The notes below the pieces were generated by a model. That model worked only from the letters and a program-made list of their open reading frames with translations. It was not told where the DNA came from and did no database searches. Made by a program: the position numbers and the translations under genes. A DNA stretch of 64,000 nt from Melioribacteraceae bacterium (GTDB lineage: Bacteria > Bacteroidota > Ignavibacteria > Ignavibacteriales > Melioribacteraceae), in contig JAEINS010000004.1 of NCBI GenBank assembly GCA_016342755.1, positions 124,001 through 188,000 of the forward strand, in the 5' to 3' direction. This document shows, one piece after another, positions 52,525 through 60,943 of the stretch; position 1 is the first letter of the stretch, and the number at the start of each line of letters is the position of its first letter.

Positions 52525-53538
52525 ATGAAAAAGTTAAGTTTAATATTATTGTCATTACCAGTATGGATTCTACTCTATTTTAATTTAGAATCAATTACCG
52601 ATTTTCTAATTTACAATTTATTAGGAATGGAAAAGGGAACACATCTAACAGAAACAGTCTGGTTCTTTGTTTTCGAAGTTCCTAAGGTTTTGCTCCTATT
52701 AGTATTGATAGTATTCGGAATCGGAATTATCAGAACATATTTTTCGCCGGAACGGACAAGAAAATTGCTTGGCGGAAAAAGAGAGTTTTGGGGAAATATT
52801 CTTTCAGCTAATTTGGGAATTGTAACTCCATTCTGTTCTTGTTCAGCTATACCTTTGTTTTTAGGATTTGTTGAAGCGGGAATTCCATTAGGTGTTACTT
52901 TCTCATTTTTAATTGCTGCGCCAATGGTAAACGAAGTTGCCATCGTTTTACTCTTTGGATTATTCGGGTGGGAAACAGCAGCTCTTTATTTAGGAACAGG
53001 ATTGCTGATCGCGATTATAAGCGGATGGGTAATTGGTAAATTAAAACTTGAACGTTACCTTGAAGACTGGGTAAAGAACATCGAGAAAAAAGATAATATA
53101 GAATACAATGAAATTAAATATTCATTTGAACAAAGACTGGACCTGGGAATTGATGCAGTAAGAGAAATAGTAGGAAAAGTATGGCTCTATGTTGTAATTG
53201 GTATAGCTGTCGGAGCCGGAGTTCACGGATATGTGCCGCAAAACTTTTTGGCAGAAATGATGGGCAAATCTGCATGGTGGTCGGTTCCAGCCGCAGTATT
53301 ACTTGGTATTCCTATGTACTCAAACGCGGCCGGCATTGTTCCAATTGTTCAGGCTTTAATTGGCAAAGGTGCTGCTCTGGGAACAGCTTTAGCGTTTATG
53401 ATGTCTGTAATCGCTTTATCACTGCCGGAAATGATTATACTTAAAAAAGTTTTAAAACTGCCATTAATACTGACTTTCATTGGTGTTGTTGGCTCAGGAA
53501 TAATATTAGTCGGGTTTATATTTAATTTAATTTATTAA
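52525..53538 (+). CDS. ArsP-like/DUF318 permease
   Basis: About 337 residues with eight or more membrane helices in two halves. The family motif TPFCSCSAIPLFLGFVEAGIPLGVTFSFLIAAPMVNEVA (about 92-130) is present, with its Cys-Ser-Cys, and repeats in the second half as GIPMYSNAAGIVPIVQALIGKGAALGTALAFMMSVIALSLPEM. ArsP members export trivalent organoarsenicals; other members are of unknown substrate. Its place directly after acr3 supports an arsenic role. ATG 52525 with GGA upstream is chosen over a TTG 11 codons earlier. Confidence 0.85.
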   Translation: MKKLSLILLSLPVWILLYFNLESITDFLIYNLLGMEKGTHLTETVWFFVFEVPKVLLLLVLIVFGIGIIRTYFSPERTRKLLGGKREFWGNILSANLGIVTPFCSCSAIPLFLGFVEAGIPLGVTFSFLIAAPMVNEVAIVLLFGLFGWETAALYLGTGLLIAIISGWVIGKLKLERYLEDWVKNIEKKDNIEYNEIKYSFEQRLDLGIDAVREIVGKVWLYVVIGIAVGAGVHGYVPQNFLAEMMGKSAWWSVPAAVLLGIPMYSNAAGIVPIVQALIGKGAALGTALAFMMSVIALSLPEMIILKKVLKLPLILTFIGVVGSGIILVGFIFNLIY

Positions 53539-53550
53539 AAGGAGATAAAA

Positions 53551-53790
53551 ATGATAGTTAAAGTATTGGGAACCGGATGCAAGAAATGTCAAAATCTTGA
53601 AACAAAAGTTAAAGAAGTTATTGCTAAAAACGATGTTAAAGCTGAAGTAGAAAAAGTTCAGGAAATTGCTGACATAATGAAATACAATGTAATGATGACA
53701 CCTGCTTTAGTTATAAATGAAAAAGTTGTTAGCACTGGTGTAATTCCAAAAGATGATGAAATTTTAACATGGCTGAAAGAGGGAAAATGA
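53551..53790 (+). CDS. Mini-thioredoxin (redox-active disulfide protein 2 family)
   Basis: A 79-residue glutaredoxin/thioredoxin-like cytosolic protein: MIVKVLGTGCKKCQNLETKVKEV with the CKKC active site at residues 10-13, a cis-Pro in MMTPALVINEKVV, and a short GVIP...EILTWL end. This is the MTH895/TM0996-like group often found next to DUF318 permeases. Probable thiol donor for the arsenic operon. AAGGAG precedes the ATG; its stop overlaps the start of the next gene (ATGA). Confidence 0.88.
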   Translation: MIVKVLGTGCKKCQNLETKVKEVIAKNDVKAEVEKVQEIADIMKYNVMMTPALVINEKVVSTGVIPKDDEILTWLKEGK

Positions 53791-54266
53791 AAAAGTTAAC
53801 TGTAGTTTTTTTTGCTCTTATTTTAGTTTTAACTGCTTGCGGTAAAAATGGAAATGTAAAAGAAGAATTAGTAACAAAAGAAGGTCATGATGTAGTGAAA
53901 TCGGAATGTTGTTCAGATTTAATTAAAACAGCAGAATCCGATTGCTGTGATGAAAAAATTACAGAAGGCGCAAAAGCAAAAGTTACATTTGTAGAACTTG
54001 GCTCTGTAAACTGCATTCCATGTAAAAAAATGCAGCCTGTTATGGAAGCCATTGAAAAGAAATATGGCGATCAGATAGAAGTAGTATTCCACGATGTTTG
54101 GAAACCTGACGAAAAGAAATATGCCGAGCAATATAAAATATCTTTAATTCCTACTCAGGTTTTTTTAGATGAAAACGGAAAAGAATTTCACCGACATGAA
54201 GGATTTTACCCGGAAGAAGAAATAAATAAAATCTTAAGCTCAAAAGGTCTTAAAGCGGGTAATTAA
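53787..54266 (+). CDS. Thioredoxin-like lipoprotein with vicinal cysteine pairs
   Basis: 159 residues. A lipoprotein signal (VVFFALILVLTAC, lipid Cys18), a linker with two vicinal pairs, Cys41-Cys42 (SECCSD) and Cys53-Cys54 (SDCCDE), then a thioredoxin fold with active site NCIPC (Cys76, Cys79) and cis-Pro in SLIPTQVF. It would act on the outer side of the inner membrane or on the outer membrane. Vicinal Cys pairs bind As(III) in the unrelated chaperone ArsD, so an arsenic-binding linker is possible but is inference. Coupled to the preceding gene by a 4-bp overlap and abutting ccdA. Confidence 0.85.
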   Translation: MKKLTVVFFALILVLTACGKNGNVKEELVTKEGHDVVKSECCSDLIKTAESDCCDEKITEGAKAKVTFVELGSVNCIPCKKMQPVMEAIEKKYGDQIEVVFHDVWKPDEKKYAEQYKISLIPTQVFLDENGKEFHRHEGFYPEEEINKILSSKGLKAGN

Positions 54267-54968
54267 ATGATTGAAGACTTATTTACTCTATTATATGAAG
54301 CTATAAACGGTACTGTCTGGATAGCTTTTCTAGCTTCATTTGTCTGGGGAATTCTTTCTATAATTCTCTCACCATGTCATCTTTCAAGCATTCCTCTAGT
54401 TGTGGGATTTATCAGTTCACAAGGGAAAGTATCTGTCGGCAGAACATTTATTATTTCGTTGGTTTTTTCAGTCGGTATACTTTTAACAATTGCGTTAATA
54501 GGTATTATAACTGCTTCTCTTGGCAGATTGATGGGTGATGTTGGAGTTTACGGGAATTATTTTGTTGCAGCTATCTTTTTTGTTGTAGGATTATATTTAT
54601 TAGATGTTCTTAAGCTGGACTGGAATACAAGCGGATTGCGACAGACAAAAAAGAGAGGACTTTTAGCTGCTTTAATATTGGGACTGTTATTTGGAATAGC
54701 TTTGGGTCCTTGTACATTTGCTTATATGGCGCCGGTTTTAGGAGTTGTGTTTAAAACTTCTCAGACAAATTTACTTTTAGCAACTGCCTATTTATTAGCA
54801 TTTGGACTTGGGCATTGTGCGGTAATTGTCGGAGCCGGAACACTAGCAGGTAAAATTCAGACTTATCTTAACTGGACTGAAAGCTCAAATACTATTTTGT
54901 GGATAAAACGAACCTGCGGAATTTTGGTTATAATTGGCGGAGTTTATCTAGTTAGTATTACTTTTTAA
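54267..54968 (+). CDS. ccdA: CcdA-like transmembrane thiol electron transporter
   Basis: 233 residues, six to seven membrane helices. The two redox cysteines sit in ILSPCHLSSIPLVVGFI (TM1) and ALGPCTFAYMAPVLGVV (TM4), as in CcdA/DsbD-beta. It carries reducing equivalents from cytosolic thioredoxin to an extracytoplasmic thioredoxin, here most likely the lipoprotein encoded directly before it (the stop and start abut). No cytochrome c maturation genes are nearby, so the context favours a role in arsenic or thiol handling. Last gene before a strong terminator. Confidence 0.9.
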   Translation: MIEDLFTLLYEAINGTVWIAFLASFVWGILSIILSPCHLSSIPLVVGFISSQGKVSVGRTFIISLVFSVGILLTIALIGIITASLGRLMGDVGVYGNYFVAAIFFVVGLYLLDVLKLDWNTSGLRQTKKRGLLAALILGLLFGIALGPCTFAYMAPVLGVVFKTSQTNLLLATAYLLAFGLGHCAVIVGAGTLAGKIQTYLNWTESSNTILWIKRTCGILVIIGGVYLVSITF

Positions 54969-54972
54969 TTTT

Positions 54973-55011
54973 GTTAACCAATGGATTTCTCCATTGGTTA
55001 ACAGTTTTTTT
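54973..55011 (+). terminator. Strong intrinsic terminator of the arsenic operon
   Basis: GTTAACCAATGGA (54973-54985) and TCCATTGGTTAAC (54990-55002) pair perfectly over 13 bp with a 4-nt loop, followed by a run of seven T residues. The arms resemble the palindrome at 43679-43706. Confidence 0.92.
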
Positions 55012-55408
55012 ATTTCTCAGCTACACAAAATGTTACGTTATCTCCACTCCATGTATCTCCGGCTGGCAGAACATCATCAAAAAAACTTAAGCTTTTAAAT
55101 GAATACCCTTTAAGTTCATTTCTTAAGTCATTATCCGAGAAAAAGTGAGTCCAGAAGCGGTAAATTTCAGTGTTATCATTTTGATCAATTATAATGTGCT
55201 GAAACAACACTACTTTATTTTCCTTGTAAAAAAATGATTCTGATAAACCTATGTATGGCTGATCTTTCCAAAATCCCGATTCAGTAACTTCCCAGTTTTT
55301 AGGAGCAATTTTGTCCTCAAGATTTTTATCGTTCATTGCATCAAATATTAAACGCCCGTCAGGCTTCAGAACATTATCTATTTTTTTTATCAATTCATTT
55401 ATATTCAT
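55010..55408 (-). CDS. C-terminal half of a SAM-dependent methyltransferase (probable remnant)
   Basis: 132 residues beginning MNINELIKKIDNVLKPDGRLIFDAMN, which corresponds to the middle of class I methyltransferases (the 'LKPGGxxxFD' strand), followed by the usual second half (YRFWTHFFSDNDLRNELKGYSFKSLSFFDDV). The SAM-binding GxGxG half of about 110 residues is missing and not found just upstream. AAGGA lies upstream of this ATG, so a short protein could still be made, but it cannot be a working methyltransferase on its own. Best read as a 5'-truncated pseudogene. Confidence 0.6.
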   Translation of the reverse strand: MNINELIKKIDNVLKPDGRLIFDAMNDKNLEDKIAPKNWEVTESGFWKDQPYIGLSESFFYKENKVVLFQHIIIDQNDNTEIYRFWTHFFSDNDLRNELKGYSFKSLSFFDDVLPAGDTWSGDNVTFCVAEK

Positions 55409-55563
55409 TTTATTATCCTTGTGTTTCAATAGAGTCTTCTTTTATATTCCTAAATATAAAACTGCAATTAGAAAATATCTCTATTATTAAATTTGTAATT
55501 GAATTTGGGTTTTTCAAATAGATAAACTCCACCTAAGTGGGAAGTTTACTATTTAAATTTAGG

Positions 55564-55581
55564 ATTCTTCTTTTGAAGAAT
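55564..55581. repeat. ATTCTTC hairpin downstream of GH9
   Basis: ATTCTTC-TTTT-GAAGAAT, a perfect 7-bp stem, 92 bp past the GH9 stop on the minus strand. No T-run follows; a weak terminator at best. The rest of 55430-55672 shows nothing coding. Confidence 0.35.
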
Positions 55582-55672
55582 GTTAGATATGTAAATTACT
55601 TTTTCATGACAAAACAAATATATAAAAATTTATTCAGATCACAATAAGATCAATAATTTTCTGTGATATAAA

Positions 55673-58600
55673 TTATTTTAATAGCAGCATTTTTTGTGAA
55701 CTGCTGAAAGCTCCGGCCCGGATTGAATAGATATAAACACCGCTTGCTAAATTTTTTGCGTTAAATGTTATTTCATATCCACCGGCATTTTTGGTTTCGT
55801 CGACCAATGTATCAACTAAATTTCCAAGAATATCGTATACACAAATTTTTACTTTTGATACTTTAGGGATATCATATTTTATTTTACAGCTAGGATTAAA
55901 CGGATTTGGATAATTGTAATAAAGTTTATAATCGTTTGGAAGCCGGGCAATATTATTTACACTTGTCGGGTCTTCTGATTTGCCCAAATATATATCATCA
56001 ATATAAACACTCATTTCTCCAACATTAACACCGTTTGTTTTAAACGTAACTCCAAATGATTGAACAGAGGAACCCTGAACACTTTCCGGGATATTAAGAG
56101 TAACTTCATTCCAATCGTTACCCTTTAGATCTTTGAAAGCAAAAGTTTCACTAATCCACTGCCATCCGGTGTGCATTAAATAATTTTGAATAATTCCGTT
56201 CTGTGTTGTATCTCTATTATTAACGGCTATCGCAGAATCAACTAGTTCTTGTGGAACCCATATATTGTAAGTTAAAGAATTAACATTATTATCTAAAGAT
56301 CCATTTCTTCTTAGTGCATTTTCAGTAGCGGCATTAAAATTACCTTCTATTTTATAACTGAATGAACCGCTTTTTGCAATAGCATCAGATTGACTTGCTG
56401 AAGGATTTCCGCCAGTACCACTAAAATCTTCTACACTCCAGTCATCAAATTGTGCGGCAGTCTCAAAATCATAATCAGCAGGAGCAGCTGCAATTTTATA
56501 TATAATATCATCTATATAAACACTGCTTTCGCCAACACCGGCATTTTCAATATTAAAAGTAAGTCCTGTTTCAACAATTGTAGAATTTATAACATCATCC
56601 GGTATTGTAAATGAAATCTTATTCCACTCATCACCCTGAAGGTCATACAGATCAACCCATTTACTTCTCCAGTCCCATCCGGTATGCATTAAATAATTCT
56701 GTATACCACCGGCCAGTGCCGAATCAACGGCCGCTGCTGCTTTTGATGAATCAACAAGTTCCTGGGGAATCCAGACGTAATAAATTATTGATTCAATATT
56801 TTCTGTCATTGCACCGGCCCGCTTAAATACTAAATCAGCACCAGTAATAAAATTACCACTCAGTTTTAGACTATTAAAACCATTAGTGGCTTTTGCTGAA
56901 GTTATAGACAGAGAAGGCACTCCGCCTTCTCCCCAATTGTCCACATTCCAGTCATCCATCTGTCCCGGATTTTCAAAACCATAATCAGCATCCTGATTTA
57001 CGGTATTTGCAAGAATATTAATCTTTACTGTATCTGTTGCTTTTTCGCCATTGGCATCTTCTACTTCAAGAATTATTTCATAATTACCTATTTCTAATTC
57101 GATAACAGGATTTTTTTCAGTGGATATTACTTCACCATTTAGAGTCCATTTGTAGCTTACAATATTACCGTTGCTTGTAAAACTTTTTGATCCGCTTAGG
57201 TTAACTTTTTCTTTCCCACTATCATCTTCATCAACTATTCTCTGATCCTGACCGGCATCTGCAATTAAAACATCGGTTGCAGCTCCGCCTGTTTTCGAAA
57301 GAGCGTATAGATAAGAATATAAAAGAGTTTTTCCCCGCATAGTCTGACGTGGAGTAAATTCGGAATGTGCCCACATATGCCTTGTGTTTATATATTTTGA
57401 AGCATGCGGCCATTGTTTATAGTCAGGATAAAACTTAACCAGTACTTTCTCCGGATTTCCACCAGCCATACTGCCTCCCCATCCTTCTGTATTTAAGTAA
57501 GGAGTATGTCCCGGATGCAGACCGGGAGAACCATCATCTCTTCCGGATGTATAACAGTTTTCAATACTTCTCTTGTTTTCCAGTTCGGTTGTAGCCGTTG
57601 TCATTTGTATCATGTTAAGCGGATTTCTTCCAAGTCCCCAGTCGGCTTCAAGAAGCAGTGCATCTAAGAAGGTTACTTTTTCAGATGCATTATCCGTTAA
57701 CGCATGAGCTAAAATAGTTCTAGGCATATCCTGACTTGACTGCCACCATGCATTTTCGCTGCTATATCCACGACGTGATGGTCTTTTATTAACGTTATCA
57801 GATTCTTTACTCTTGGCTTTGGCGACTATTGCTTCCTTTATATTATTATGTAGATCTGGATAATTTATTGTTCTTTTAGAAAGTAAATATGCGGCTAAAC
57901 CCCATATCTGATTATATGTATCCTGCTGATAAAAACTGGATGTCGGGGTAGTTACAACACAATCATTATTTATAACATCTTCATAAACAGTTTCGCCAGT
58001 AAGATTATAAAGATACGATGCAGCCATCATTTTATAATCAACTCCCCTTACACCTTCCATTTTTGTGGTTAACATTTGGTCTGATAAGTTGCTGGCATAA
58101 TTATAGGCAATAATTGCTGAATCTTGATATTCCGCTTTAAGATCTGTGTGACCGGATATTTGGAAGCAGTAAGCAAGTATAGAACTGTTAAGAGCGTTTG
58201 CCCATGCTGCCATTGCAGTATTACCAGCCTGATACATTTTATTACCATCCGGATTTGTGATTCCATGAGAGTAACCTTTATTGTAACGCAGATTTAACCA
58301 GAAATCAACTTCGTTTCTCGCTTCATCTAATATATCGGGTATTCCATTTCCGCTTTCTGCAATTCTTAAATCATCATCATCTAATGCACCATCTGTTATT
58401 AAATATGCAAGACACAGATCATAAATATTAACAACATGTCCTAAATGCCTGTCCCAGTCCAATGCATCACTATGCCCGCCTATGGCTCTTGGGTTTGTAG
58501 GACTGCCAGCCAATTTATATGCCGCCCATGCAGCAGGTTGATCCCATTTATCACCTCCGGCAAGTGAATTCCAGTTAGAGTGATAAGGATGCATCTCTGT

Positions 58601-59599
58601 TACATAAACTTTAAAGCTGGAAGGATCCTGATCCTGAATATATAATGGTCTTCTTGGAACAGGAGTCATATCAAGATTATCCTGACCAATTCTCATATAA
58701 AAATAACCCATTACAGAAAGTTTATATGGATCGTGATAAATATCATCTTTTATTTCAAAGTCTTCACTGCATCCAATACCTTCAACTGCTACTCTAAAAG
58801 TTCCGGTTTGATTAAATCCTGTAAAATCTACGTTCCAGACATCAGATCCGGTTAAGTTATGATTTTTTTCAGTCTTATTTTTCATCCAGAATGAAACAGA
58901 ACCAATCAGTTCAGACTGTTTTGTATCAACATTGTAGATATAAACATCATTCCCAAGAAAATCTGAGTAATCTCTATTACCACCGTCTCCTAAGAAATGA
59001 TATAAATCTGCCGACTTTACTCTTGAACTACTCATATAACCAACAAGATTAGTATGAATTGCTTCTGACGGATTATTAAAAATATCAAAAGTTAAGCTGT
59101 GTGTTGTTTTATCAGACTTAATTTTATCATTGATTTCAATTGTATAGGTTTTGTTTTCTTTAAGAGAATTTGGCAGTTTCAGATAGATAAAATGCTCGTT
59201 TGTATAATCAAAAATCCAGTCATCTGAGCCCCATTGTTTTTGCGACATTCCGTTCACCCTGGATTTTCTATAAACTATTTCGGGGAAGACACCCGCAGAA
59301 CCAAAATTGCTGTCGTCATCTGATTTAATTACCCAGTTACTAACGTCGGCTACATCAGATAAACTTAATGGGGAACCATAATATACAGCAAATGAGTTTT
59401 CTGCTTCAGAATGATGACCATGAAAAGCGTTAACACCAAGTCCGTCATCAACAAAATCTACAATTCCATCTTTGAAATTGAGCATAATATAATCTTTATC
59501 AACAACTTTAACCGTATCCAGCTTAGTTGCAGTTATTGTGTTCGAAATAATAAAAAATATGAAAAGAGTTAAGATAACCTTTGTATAATTCGTGCCCAT
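55673..59599 (-). CDS. Large secreted glycoside hydrolase family 9 enzyme with T9SS sorting domain
   Basis: 1308 residues. Signal peptide; a beta-sandwich N-domain before the catalytic part (about 190-290, HTNLVGYMSSSRVKSADLY, GTFRVAVEG); a GH9 (alpha/alpha)6 barrel at about 295-790 with GGHSDALDWDRHLGH (Asp pair), SGNGIPDILDEARNEVDFWL, GLGRNPLNMI and HSEFTPRQTM (candidate acid Glu); a PKD domain at about 800-885; two homologous domains of about 165 residues, each with 'NYLMHTGW' and 'VYIDDI'; and a C-terminal NYPNPFNP sorting domain. Several catalytic motifs deviate from classic endoglucanases (GGHSDALDW for GGWHDAGDY). AAGGAG precedes the ATG. Probably acts on beta-glucan-type polymers. Confidence 0.88.
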   Translation of the reverse strand: MGTNYTKVILTLFIFFIISNTITATKLDTVKVVDKDYIMLNFKDGIVDFVDDGLGVNAFHGHHSEAENSFAVYYGSPLSLSDVADVSNWVIKSDDDSNFGSAGVFPEIVYRKSRVNGMSQKQWGSDDWIFDYTNEHFIYLKLPNSLKENKTYTIEINDKIKSDKTTHSLTFDIFNNPSEAIHTNLVGYMSSSRVKSADLYHFLGDGGNRDYSDFLGNDVYIYNVDTKQSELIGSVSFWMKNKTEKNHNLTGSDVWNVDFTGFNQTGTFRVAVEGIGCSEDFEIKDDIYHDPYKLSVMGYFYMRIGQDNLDMTPVPRRPLYIQDQDPSSFKVYVTEMHPYHSNWNSLAGGDKWDQPAAWAAYKLAGSPTNPRAIGGHSDALDWDRHLGHVVNIYDLCLAYLITDGALDDDDLRIAESGNGIPDILDEARNEVDFWLNLRYNKGYSHGITNPDGNKMYQAGNTAMAAWANALNSSILAYCFQISGHTDLKAEYQDSAIIAYNYASNLSDQMLTTKMEGVRGVDYKMMAASYLYNLTGETVYEDVINNDCVVTTPTSSFYQQDTYNQIWGLAAYLLSKRTINYPDLHNNIKEAIVAKAKSKESDNVNKRPSRRGYSSENAWWQSSQDMPRTILAHALTDNASEKVTFLDALLLEADWGLGRNPLNMIQMTTATTELENKRSIENCYTSGRDDGSPGLHPGHTPYLNTEGWGGSMAGGNPEKVLVKFYPDYKQWPHASKYINTRHMWAHSEFTPRQTMRGKTLLYSYLYALSKTGGAATDVLIADAGQDQRIVDEDDSGKEKVNLSGSKSFTSNGNIVSYKWTLNGEVISTEKNPVIELEIGNYEIILEVEDANGEKATDTVKINILANTVNQDADYGFENPGQMDDWNVDNWGEGGVPSLSITSAKATNGFNSLKLSGNFITGADLVFKRAGAMTENIESIIYYVWIPQELVDSSKAAAAVDSALAGGIQNYLMHTGWDWRSKWVDLYDLQGDEWNKISFTIPDDVINSTIVETGLTFNIENAGVGESSVYIDDIIYKIAAAPADYDFETAAQFDDWSVEDFSGTGGNPSASQSDAIAKSGSFSYKIEGNFNAATENALRRNGSLDNNVNSLTYNIWVPQELVDSAIAVNNRDTTQNGIIQNYLMHTGWQWISETFAFKDLKGNDWNEVTLNIPESVQGSSVQSFGVTFKTNGVNVGEMSVYIDDIYLGKSEDPTSVNNIARLPNDYKLYYNYPNPFNPSCKIKYDIPKVSKVKICVYDILGNLVDTLVDETKNAGGYEITFNAKNLASGVYIYSIRAGAFSSSQKMLLLK

Positions 59600-59675
59600 A
59601 AACAGACTCCTTAAGCGATTAAGAATAAGGCTAAATATAAGAGAAAATTATTCAATTTTAAAATAACTTCTTTAA

Positions 59676-59705
59676 AACTCTAAAATTTTTCTCTGTTTTA
59701 GAGTT
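59676..59705 (-). terminator. Hairpin between the sorting-domain remnant and GH9
   Basis: AACTCTAAAA and TTTTAGAGTT pair perfectly over 10 bp around a 10-nt loop. On the minus strand it follows the broken sorting-domain gene and precedes GH9, as expected of that lost gene's terminator. Confidence 0.55.
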
Positions 59706-59763
59706 GTGAGGCTTTGTTTTATTTTGGGTAATTGCGAACTTCTAAATTATTATTTCCAGATTA

Positions 59764-59996
59764 TCAGAGTAAGATTATTTTTTTGTTTCTATAAAATCAG
59801 AGACTGCCAACTGATAAAAATAAATTCCCGAAACAAAATTGCCTGCATCAAATTGAATTTTATAACTTCCCGGAGCCTGATTTTCGTTTACAAGACTTTT
59901 AATTTTATTTCCAAGGATATCATAAATTTTTAACGAAACTTCATAATTATCATTTCGGCTGTAACGAGAAGACCTGGTATTATTAAGGCTTTTCAT
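59764..59996 (-). pseudogene. Orphan type IX sorting domain, remnant of a lost secreted protein
   Basis: The reading frame contains VSLKIYDILGNKIKSLVNENQAPGSYKIQFDAGNFVSGIYFYQLAVSDFIETKK, a T9SS C-terminal domain without any preceding catalytic part. It stops at TAA right after a run of seven A residues; one more A would continue it as ETKKIILL and stop at TGA, the normal ending of such domains. So it shows both loss of the N-terminal bulk and a probable 1-base deletion. The first 18 residues (MKSLNNTRSS...) look non-native. An AGGGG sequence precedes its ATG by chance or residue. Confidence 0.7.
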
Positions 59997-60066
59997 TTTC
60001 CCCTTTGCCTCAATTCATAGTTTTCATAAAAGTATGATATTAAAACCTATAAGCTAACCCAATAAA

Positions 60067-60417
60067 TTACTCGTATAAAACTTCCATTAATTCTGAGGTT
60101 CCAATCGATTTATCACCGCAAAGCCACTTCCATTCTTCTATCATTCTAAGTCTCCCGTCGGAAAGTGCTTCCGGTGTTGATAAACACTTTCCAACCATCA
60201 AATCACCATCTAAATTGATATGATGATATAAAAACTCAAATCTGCCGGAAGATAAAACTTTGCCTAATAAATGACCTTTAACAATTGTGCCGCCGGAATA
60301 CTCAGCCCAAATTTTTTCATTTTCCTGGTGATAAAGAAAAAGAGTTTCTGAACCAACTTCACTATTTTCTGTGTTAGAAACAGATCTAAAAATCTTATTG
60401 TTTAAATCGAATTCCAT
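60067..60417 (-). CDS. Small conserved beta-rich protein (often mislabelled N-acetylglutamate synthase)
   Basis: 116 residues, predicted mostly beta strands: KIFRSVSNTENSEVGSETLFLYHQ, IWAEYSGGTIVKGHLLGKV, FEFLYHHINLDGDLMVGKCLSTPE, GRLRMIEEWKWLCGDKSIGTSELME. From memory, this family occurs widely in Bacteroidota and Firmicutes and carries a doubtful 'N-acetylglutamate synthase' label; no acetyltransferase motif is visible. The barrel-like strand pattern suggests a small ligand-binding fold. Function unknown. Confidence 0.65.
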   Translation of the reverse strand: MEFDLNNKIFRSVSNTENSEVGSETLFLYHQENEKIWAEYSGGTIVKGHLLGKVLSSGRFEFLYHHINLDGDLMVGKCLSTPEALSDGRLRMIEEWKWLCGDKSIGTSELMEVLYE

Positions 60418-60688
60418 AGCTCATTACTTTTTATTATTTAATACTTTATCATTAGCAATTGTTGCGCCAATTATAGACTGCCTGTTTTATTAAGGGGAAA
60501 CTTTACTGAATAGAGATCATAACAGCACAATTTAAATTCAATAGAATTTTTTACCGGTAAATCTGTTTTCTGATTGGTATAATTTAACCATTAAAGATTT
60601 TTACTTCTCTTCATTTTGTGTTATTGCTTCAATTAAGAGAATATATTCTTTGCGGATTAAGTACCCGAAAAAGTTCTATATCACATAA
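60418..60688. other. Intergenic stretch without recognisable features
   Basis: About 270 AT-rich bases between two minus-strand genes. I see no frame with coding character, no strong hairpin and no RNA gene. It should hold the promoter of the 116-residue protein. Confidence 0.5.
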
Positions 60689-60916
60689 TTATTCCATTTC
60701 GCTTATTGTATAAAGATAAAAATCTTCAACTTTTTTTCTTGCCCAGGGTGTTTTCCTTAGAAATTTTAGACTCGATTGAACAGACGGATCACTTTGAAAA
60801 CAGCGGATATTAATTTCTCTGCCAAGTTCTTTCCAGCCATAATACTCAACAAGTTTATGAATAATTTTTTCTAAAGTTACTCCGTGAAGCGGATCATTAG
60901 ATTTATTTTCAGTCAT
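60689..60916 (-). CDS. VF530 (DUF2132) family small DNA-binding-like protein
   Basis: 75 residues matching the VF530 fold: [25 protein letters not shown], then [34 protein letters not shown]. The 'LHG.tLe.il..Lv..yGW..L...i.i.CF..dPsv.[13 protein letters not shown]..VE..Y' signature is complete. The Vibrio member binds DNA; the biological role is unknown. GAAGGA precedes the ATG. Confidence 0.9.
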   Translation of the reverse strand: MTENKSNDPLHGVTLEKIIHKLVEYYGWKELGREINIRCFQSDPSVQSSLKFLRKTPWARKKVEDFYLYTISEME

Positions 60917-60943
60917 AGGTTTAATTCCTTCAAATTGCTGTTA

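Noticed and set aside
60067-60417. N-acetylglutamate synthase
   Set aside because: The label is common for this family, but no GNAT or argininosuccinate-type motif is present in the 116 residues.
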